Below, one piece after another: positions 1 to 4,041 of a stretch of 6,191 nucleotides of DNA. The notes under the pieces were generated by a model. It saw nothing but the letters and a program-made list of their open reading frames with translations, ran no database searches and had not been told where the DNA came from. Source of the stretch: Candidatus Moranbacteria bacterium UBA4824. GTDB taxonomy: Bacteria > Patescibacteriota > Minisyncoccia > Moranbacterales > UBA2206. The position numbers and the translations under genes are program-made. Positions within the stretch are counted from its first letter, which is position 1; the number at the start of each line of letters is the position of its first letter. Location: NCBI GenBank assembly GCA_002400405.1, contig DHFM01000050.1, forward strand, positions 1 to 6,191, given 5' to 3'.

Positions 1-633
1 AACGGTAGGCTTGAGTTCTTTCAATTGCTGTATTGACTCAACATTAAGTTTTTCTACCACTACATCATCAATCCAAACATTGGCGCTCTTGCCATCAGTC
101 GAGGTCAGCACCAAATCCGAAAAATAATTCGCAGATTGAAAATTGAATTCAAAAAAACGGACACCAGAGTTATCATTAAAAGAAAAATCGCCTAAGGTTT
201 GTGCCTCATCTTTTCCGCTTAAGCTTGCCTGCACTGTCTTATTGTCACCTGCATCAGTTCTAGCCCAAAAACTCAATCGATAATATCCATCTTTTGCAAT
301 ATCATTAATGTAGTCTCCGATTTTAACTGAAGTATTAGAGCTTGGTGAAAAAAATATTTTCAAACTTTGCTTACCATTTATTGCTTCCAAAGTATCAAGA
401 CTAACTTTGGCGTTCAATGCTGACAAACTTTCTCCTGAAAGCTCGAAACCAGGATCAGCAACTCCTGTTTCGCGTGGCATAATAAACTCCTTAGTATCGG
501 TGCCAGTTTTCGAAACCTCATTTTTTTGGCTTGTTTTTACAAAGAAAAAAATTGCGATGAACACACATGCAACCAATAAATAAAGCATGAGCTTTGCGGA
601 TTTTATGGAAATTTTAATTGTTTCAGTTTTCAT
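1..633 (-). CDS. Membrane-anchored protein with a CBM-like jelly-roll domain (C-terminus outside window)
   Basis: The frame is open from the ATG at 633 to the window edge, giving 211 visible codons with no stop. It starts MKTETIKISIKSAK, followed by one hydrophobic helix at about residues 15-32 (LMLYLLVACVFIAIFFF), then a polar linker. The basic residues before the helix predict a cytoplasmic N-terminus with the rest outside. From about residue 58 to 197 the pattern fits a carbohydrate-binding-module jelly roll of the CBM4/9 type: an opening DPGFEL (60-65), a central GYYRLSFWAR (116-125) and a closing WIDDVVVEKL (187-196). The family usually binds glycans, but the ligand cannot be predicted here, and similar sandwiches can be purely structural. 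The start lies 17 bp after the stop of the upstream 269-aa gene, so the two are probably cotranscribed. No clear Shine-Dalgarno is present, which suggests translational coupling. A later Met at residue 16 would cut into the helix, so 633 is preferred. A catalytic or repeat domain could follow beyond the edge. Confidence 0.8.
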   Translation of the reverse strand, partial: MKTETIKISIKSAKLMLYLLVACVFIAIFFFVKTSQKNEVSKTGTDTKEFIMPRETGVADPGFELSGESLSALNAKVSLDTLEAINGKQSLKIFFSPSSNTSVKIGDYINDIAKDGYYRLSFWARTDAGDNKTVQASLSGKDEAQTLGDFSFNDNSGVRFFEFNFQSANYFSDLVLTSTDGKSANVWIDDVVVEKLNVESIQQLKELKPTV

Positions 634-650
634 CAAAATATCTAAAAAAA

Positions 651-1460
651 TTACTGCAAAATCCATTTTTCACTATCGACATCAAATTCATATACCATCA
701 TATTATCAGCATCTACATACAAATCACTTCCAACTTTCACGACATTCTTGTCGGGATCATTTTCATCCTCTTGGATATATGCCAATGTTTCAATGGCTGG
801 CACACTGGCGTCCATCCTTGATGCCCTGATAAGCCACAGCTTAGCATCATATGGGGCTTCTTCCGTGAATGAGCCAGTTGATTCATATTCAACATAAACA
901 TCAGCATCATTTGCAAAATAAAATGTCTCAACCTGCCAATCATCACCCTGACTTTTCTCTATTGCCAATTTATTAATATTTTCACCAATATAAGTCATAA
1001 GATTCTGTCGCTGAGCTTGAACCTCTTTATTTGCCTCTTTTCCAATACATTTAATTCTTTTCACATAAATATTGGATTTGTCACGCTCTCCAATATTAAT
1101 TCCTTCAATACGAACGTCTCGATCAGTGAAAAAAAACAATGAATAATCACTACTGGTTGCGAAAGAAATTGTTCCATCCTGATTCGAATATTCATCATCA
1201 ACCGTGTTTTTCAATCTGGTATTTTCCTTATATTCTGGAAAATTGCCACTCTCGCTATAATCTGGAAATTCCGTCCACTCACCATTTTCACATTGTGAAG
1301 GTATTGCATCCTCAAAATCAGAAACTTGGACTTCCTGTGCAAAATCAGCATCCTGCTTCTTTTGATATGTTGCATACAGGAAATAACCAACAGTGACTAT
1401 AATTGCCACTATTACATAAGTGTATATTTTCTTCTTCTTAATTTCAATTTCCATTTCCAT
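651..1460 (-). CDS. Single-pass membrane protein of unknown function, 269 aa
   Basis: I do not recognise a family. The N-terminus MEMEIEIKKKK is followed by one transmembrane helix at about residues 12-30 (IYTYVIVAIIVTVGYFLYA). The remaining 240 residues are acidic and probably extracellular. This part has two cysteines (57 and 138) that could pair, and a beta-rich C-terminal half with alternating hydrophobic strands (VETFYFAND, DAKLWLIRAS, SDLYVDADNMMVYEFD) ending in EKWILQ. The frame has a stop just upstream (1473-1475), so only the Met codons at 1460 and 1454 are plausible starts. There is no good Shine-Dalgarno before either, only a short AAAGAA. A well-formed sigma70-type promoter at 1494-1522 lies about 27 bp upstream of the expected transcript start's ATG. 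The downstream gene begins 17 bp after the stop, so this is the first gene of a probable two-gene operon with the CBM-like protein. A role in the envelope is inferred from topology and neighbours only. Confidence 0.85.
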   Translation of the reverse strand: MEMEIEIKKKKIYTYVIVAIIVTVGYFLYATYQKKQDADFAQEVQVSDFEDAIPSQCENGEWTEFPDYSESGNFPEYKENTRLKNTVDDEYSNQDGTISFATSSDYSLFFFTDRDVRIEGINIGERDKSNIYVKRIKCIGKEANKEVQAQRQNLMTYIGENINKLAIEKSQGDDWQVETFYFANDADVYVEYESTGSFTEEAPYDAKLWLIRASRMDASVPAIETLAYIQEDENDPDKNVVKVGSDLYVDADNMMVYEFDVDSEKWILQ

Positions 1461-1493
1461 TTCTTTGACATTTTAAAAAATATTCCTCTATTC

Positions 1494-1522
1494 ATTGTAC
1501 GCCTTTTAAAGCTTTTAGTCAA
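1494..1522 (-). promoter_or_regulatory. Sigma70-type promoter for the 269-aa gene
   Basis: On the minus strand, TTGACT (1522-1517) and TACAAT (1499-1494) are separated by exactly 17 bp. Each hexamer differs from the consensus at one position. The expected transcription start is near 1487, giving a leader of only about 26 nt before the ATG at 1460. The -35 box lies one base past the duplicated terminator arm of the preceding gene, so the transcription units are packed end to end. Confidence 0.75.
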
Positions 1523-1523
1523 C

Positions 1524-1549
1524 AAATAAAGAGCACAAATAAAGAGCAC
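1524..1549 (+). repeat. Tandem duplication of a 13-bp terminator arm
   Basis: The unit AAATAAAGAGCAC occurs twice head to tail (1524-1536 and 1537-1549) with no mismatch. Its inverted copy is GTGCTCTTTATT at 1556-1567. In the minus-strand transcript the 5' arm can therefore pair with either of two 3' arms. The repeat probably arose by slippage or duplication of the terminator stem. Confidence 0.85.
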
Positions 1550-1567
1550 CTCAAGGTGCTCTTTATT
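1538..1567 (-). terminator. Hairpin terminator after the 121-aa secreted-protein gene
   Basis: A perfect 13-bp stem (AATAAAGAGCACC pairing with GGTGCTCTTTATT) closes a 4-nt loop at 1551-1554. It starts 15 bp downstream of the TAA stop. The 3' side of the stem ends in CTTTATT and continues as TGTGCTCTTTATTTG, so the T-tract is broken and weaker than in a textbook intrinsic terminator. The stem is symmetrical and could act in both directions, but no plus-strand gene needs it. Termination is inferred from structure and position. Confidence 0.75.
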
Positions 1568-1574
1568 GCTATCA

Positions 1575-1595
1575 TGATCAATTATTTCTTGATCA
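1575..1595. repeat. Small inverted repeat spanning a stop codon
   Basis: TGATCAA (1575-1581) and TTGATCA (1589-1595) form a perfect 7-bp stem with a 7-nt loop that contains the TAA stop of the 121-aa gene. It sits just ahead of the main terminator hairpin. It may add 3'-end structure to the mRNA, or it may be chance in AT-rich sequence. Confidence 0.4.
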
Positions 1596-1947
1596 AATAT
1601 AGATTCTTTTTTGTGTTTCCATCAACCTTTACAGTGTAAGAAGCTGAGTCTTTTTTTGCAGACTTTGGACTGCGATAACCTGCAGCTTTAGCCTTGACTA
1701 CATATTTCCTCTCACTTAGACTCTTAAAAGAGTATCTACCCTTTTTATCTGTTTTGTCAGAATCCACTTTTTTCCCATTTGTCTTGTAAAGAGAAACTTT
1801 TGCCTTTGCAATAGATGTGGTTGTCTTGTTTTCTCTTACTTTCCCTGAGAGCTTATTGTCGTCACCATAATTAGCCAATGCGGCTGAACCAGTGAAAGCA
1901 ATAAGTGCCAAAGAAAGAATTGATACTTTCGCAAATTTTTTCATCAT
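1582..1947 (-). CDS. Secreted, strongly basic carboxypeptidase-regulatory-like (transthyretin-type) domain protein, 121 aa
   Basis: A classical Sec signal peptide opens the protein: MMKKFAK, a hydrophobic core SILSLALIAF, and a likely cleavage after ALA at residue 25 (ALA|NYGDD). No lipobox cysteine is present, and the protein has no cysteine at all, so a soluble or wall-associated product is expected. Residues 33-119 read as one beta-sandwich of the carboxypeptidase-regulatory-like type: LSGKV, then IAKAKVSLYKTNGKKVDSD, then the hallmark DKKGRYSFKSL turn, KYVVKAKAAGY, and a final strand NLYLIKK. Such domains are non-catalytic modules in surface proteins, but here one stands alone. The mature 96 residues hold 23 Lys and 4 Arg against 9 Asp/Glu, about +18 net. 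The ATGs at 1947 and 1944 are both usable, and no Shine-Dalgarno separates them. The gene has its own promoter (2016-2044) and terminator (1538-1567), so it is transcribed alone. Binding to an anionic surface polymer is an inference from charge only. Confidence 0.88.
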   Translation of the reverse strand: MMKKFAKVSILSLALIAFTGSAALANYGDDNKLSGKVRENKTTTSIAKAKVSLYKTNGKKVDSDKTDKKGRYSFKSLSERKYVVKAKAAGYRSPKSAKKDSASYTVKVDGNTKKNLYLIKK

Positions 1948-1971
1948 TTTGTTATTTTAAACGAATAAAAC

Positions 1972-1985
1972 CAACTAGCTAGTTG
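1972..1985. promoter_or_regulatory. 14-bp perfect palindrome in the leader of the secreted-protein gene
   Basis: CAACTAGCTAGTTG reads the same on both strands. It lies about 24 bp downstream of the predicted transcription start (near 2009) and about 25 bp upstream of the start codon. It could be an operator for a dimeric repressor, where binding downstream of the start would block elongation. As RNA it could only make a short stem with a strained loop. No second copy was seen in the window. The functional role is inference. Confidence 0.45.
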
Positions 1986-2015
1986 TAAAATATCTCGACC
2001 TAATATTTCATATAT

Positions 2016-2044
2016 ATTTTAACATACAATATTTCAAAAATCAA
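2016..2044 (-). promoter_or_regulatory. Sigma70-type promoter with extended -10 for the 121-aa gene
   Basis: On the minus strand TTGATT (2044-2039) and TAAAAT (2021-2016) are 17 bp apart. The -10 is preceded by TGT, which makes an extended -10 (TGnTAAAAT). The expected start is near 2009, leaving a leader of about 60 nt that contains the palindrome at 1972-1985. The region is AT-rich, so chance matches are easier here than elsewhere, but position and spacing are ideal. Confidence 0.65.
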
Positions 2045-2068
2045 CAAGAATGGGTTATGCACTTTTTC

Positions 2069-2419
2069 CTAAGATTTGCGCAATGCCCAAATCTCACTCA
2101 TAACTGTTATTACCAAGAAATAATAAGCATAAATGGCCATCGTTTCAGCTAGGGCGTCATTTTTCATTGCAAGCAATATTGGAGTGCAGACGAGAAAAAA
2201 CAGCGCCAAAGACGCTGAAATGCGGCTGGAGAGGCTCCAAATCAAGGAAATACCAAAATACACCAAGATCAGAGTGCCAACAAAAGTAACATCAAAATTC
2301 TGCCAAGTCAAAAATGAACCGACAACAACAAGCACTGAAAGAGCTACCTTGAGTTTTTTTTGCCATCCACTAGAAATATGGAAAGTTGGCACTTTGATTT
2401 CAAAATTGATTTCTTTCAT
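2069..2419 (-). CDS. Small four-helix membrane protein, 116 aa, unknown function
   Basis: After a polar, partly basic N-terminus (residues 1-23), four hydrophobic helices follow at about 24-39 (KVALSVLVVVGSFLTW), 45-63, 68-85 and 91-110, and a short basic tail (LRKS). No catalytic motif is visible and I cannot name a family. The start codon overlaps the stop of the 540-aa gene as TAATG. There is no Shine-Dalgarno ahead of it (AAATTGCAATAATG), so translation probably depends on re-initiation by ribosomes finishing the upstream gene. That arrangement and the membrane topology suggest a partner or accessory subunit of the large transferases, made in a set ratio to them. It ends in TAG. No hairpin terminator is evident in the 25 bp after it, so transcripts may run on into the promoter region of the secreted-protein gene. 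Confidence 0.85.
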   Translation of the reverse strand: MKEINFEIKVPTFHISSGWQKKLKVALSVLVVVGSFLTWQNFDVTFVGTLILVYFGISLIWSLSSRISASLALFFLVCTPILLAMKNDALAETMAIYAYYFLVITVMSEIWALRKS

Positions 2420-4041
2420 TATTGCAATTTATATGTAATTAACTTGTCATTTTCCAAGACCTTCTTGGCTCCGCCTATCTTATCAAGCCATTGATAATCC
2501 TGCCAGTCTTCAGCTTTGAGTAAAATGACAAACCCGATGTCCATATTTTTCATATCGCCCACAAATGTCCCATAATCAATGGTCTTCTTTTTTTTGATAT
2601 CGGTCTGGATATATTTTTCAATTTCCAGTGTCTGAGCGTCTTGCGAATGAGAGTAAACCCCGCCAAATTCAGTGTTATTTCCCCTGATTGCATTTTTTCC
2701 AAAAAATTGTTGCGGAACAATTATATTTTTTTCTGCAAAATCAAGATTCATATAAGAATGCCAAGGAAAAATCAAAATCTTTTCTTCAGTCGGATTTTCT
2801 TGCAAATATTCTTTTGCCTGTTGCCATTCAAGCGGAAATTCATGCGGAGTCAGATGCTTGTGCATACCATTGATGATTGAAAAAGAAAAAATGATTGGAA
2901 GAATTGCGCAAAAAATTCCAATTTCTTTTCGATAATTTTGCAATCCTTTGATTTCCAGAAGATATTTAATTCCATATGCTCCAAAATAGGCATAGACAAA
3001 AACCATGACTGCAACCCATTTCTGCGGTTCGCGCAATCCGATATATAGCGGTATATGCTGATAGAGAAAAAGTGCCAACGATTCAAAAAATGGCGAGGCA
3101 ATCCCGATTGCCAAGACAAAAGCCACCAAGAACATGCTCAGCAAAGGTTTGGCAAATGCATCTTTCCTTTTGAATCTCATCCACGCTCCAAAAGCAGACA
3201 ACGCGAAAATAAAAACAAAAGCCATGCTCCAAAGCGGATTTTCTTGAATGGAAACAAAGCGGTCTTGATACTCTCCCCAATAACCCTGAAGCGCCAAAAC
3301 TGTCACATAGACAGAATTATCACCAACATCACTAGTGGCAAAGGCATAGACATCATCTACGGAAAATTTACCAATACCACCAATTCCCTGTGTCGTTCCA
3401 CTAGCGAAAGAAAAGAGCCAATTGGAATTAAAAACAATAATAAATAGAAAAACGGTCAGGACAGTTCTAAGAGAAAATTTCCAATTCCTCCCTTTTAAAA
3501 ATTCAAAGAATAATAAGATGATGGTTGAAATTCCGATAAAGAAAACACTATGAATAAAAAAGGAAACGGAAAAAGCTCCAAGTATAGATGCAAAAATTAT
3601 TTTTTTTCTGTTTTTATCCTCTAAATATTCCAGAAAATACACCAGAAACCAAAAAAATAAAACTGTCCCGCCTGCAATATTAGGTTGCTCAATTGTCCGT
3701 GCATAAATAAGCGGATTGAAAATCAAAAGCAACCCCGCAAAATATTGAGCAAAAACAGTTCCTGCTCTCTTGGCCAATCTGAAACCAGCCGTTCCAGCAA
3801 AAAATACAATGGAAAATAAAACTATTCTCTGAACAATTTCAACTCCCAAAATAATCGAGAGTGATTTGTAAATAATCGCTCCAACAGAATCCAAGCTCCA
3901 AGTGATATCAGCGAGAGATATGTTTGGCAAAACTGACCAATCCAAAAGCATCACATATCCTTTTTGCAAAGTCGGATATAAAAGAAGCACCGCAATCAGC
4001 GCAAAAAACACTTTATGATATTCTTCAAATATTTTTTTCAT
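2419..4041 (-). CDS. GT-C-type polytopic membrane protein, probable lipid-linked-sugar glycosyltransferase, 540 aa
   Basis: The first helix (about residues 10-26) leads into an outside loop with acidic residues (D34 in GYVMLLDW, D45, D51), where GT-C enzymes carry their catalytic acids. About ten further helices follow to about residue 390. A re-entrant-looking segment with LREPQKW (336-342) matches the R-P-x-(R/K) signature seen near the end of the membrane part in YfhO/AftD-like proteins. The soluble C-terminal part (about 395-540) holds ILIFPWHSY (422-430) and NMDIGFVILLK (499-509), both recognisable in this class. GT-C enzymes move sugars from polyprenyl-phosphate donors to acceptors on the outer face of the membrane; donor and acceptor here are unknown. 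The start codon overlaps the upstream gene by ATGA, and a purine run (AAAGAAGAAAGA) just before it can serve as ribosome site. Unlike its upstream partner, it lacks the extra C-terminal beta domain and last helix. A non-catalytic membrane role cannot be excluded. Confidence 0.8.
   Translation of the reverse strand: MKKIFEEYHKVFFALIAVLLLYPTLQKGYVMLLDWSVLPNISLADITWSLDSVGAIIYKSLSIILGVEIVQRIVLFSIVFFAGTAGFRLAKRAGTVFAQYFAGLLLIFNPLIYARTIEQPNIAGGTVLFFWFLVYFLEYLEDKNRKKIIFASILGAFSVSFFIHSVFFIGISTIILLFFEFLKGRNWKFSLRTVLTVFLFIIVFNSNWLFSFASGTTQGIGGIGKFSVDDVYAFATSDVGDNSVYVTVLALQGYWGEYQDRFVSIQENPLWSMAFVFIFALSAFGAWMRFKRKDAFAKPLLSMFLVAFVLAIGIASPFFESLALFLYQHIPLYIGLREPQKWVAVMVFVYAYFGAYGIKYLLEIKGLQNYRKEIGIFCAILPIIFSFSIINGMHKHLTPHEFPLEWQQAKEYLQENPTEEKILIFPWHSYMNLDFAEKNIIVPQQFFGKNAIRGNNTEFGGVYSHSQDAQTLEIEKYIQTDIKKKKTIDYGTFVGDMKNMDIGFVILLKAEDWQDYQWLDKIGGAKKVLENDKLITYKLQ

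Noticed and set aside
587..829. Plus-strand open frames over the end of the 269-aa gene and the start of the left-hand gene
   Set aside because: They are antisense to two well-supported genes, rich in His/Ile from complementary codons, and lack any promoter or family resemblance.
1413..1471. 19-codon minus-strand frame beginning MSKKWKWKLKL
   Set aside because: It overlaps the start of the 269-aa gene, and its composition comes from the repeated GAAAT run in that gene. It is kept only as a start-selection question, not as a gene.
2040..2068. Possible terminator after the 116-aa gene
   Set aside because: No stem longer than a few pairs could be found, only an A/T-rich stretch that belongs to the next promoter.
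2133..2438. Plus-strand open frame of 101 codons
   Set aside because: It is the exact antisense of the 116-aa four-helix membrane gene, whose hydrophobic helix pattern and TAATG coupling are much better supported.
3055..3447. Plus-strand open frame of 130 codons
   Set aside because: It lies wholly inside the 540-aa membrane gene, has a low-complexity basic composition, and shows no start signal.
2419..4041. Recoded UGA (UGA=Gly lineages)
   Set aside because: The largest gene ends at TGA in an ATGA overlap with the next start, and the frames contain no internal TGA, so the standard code fits.
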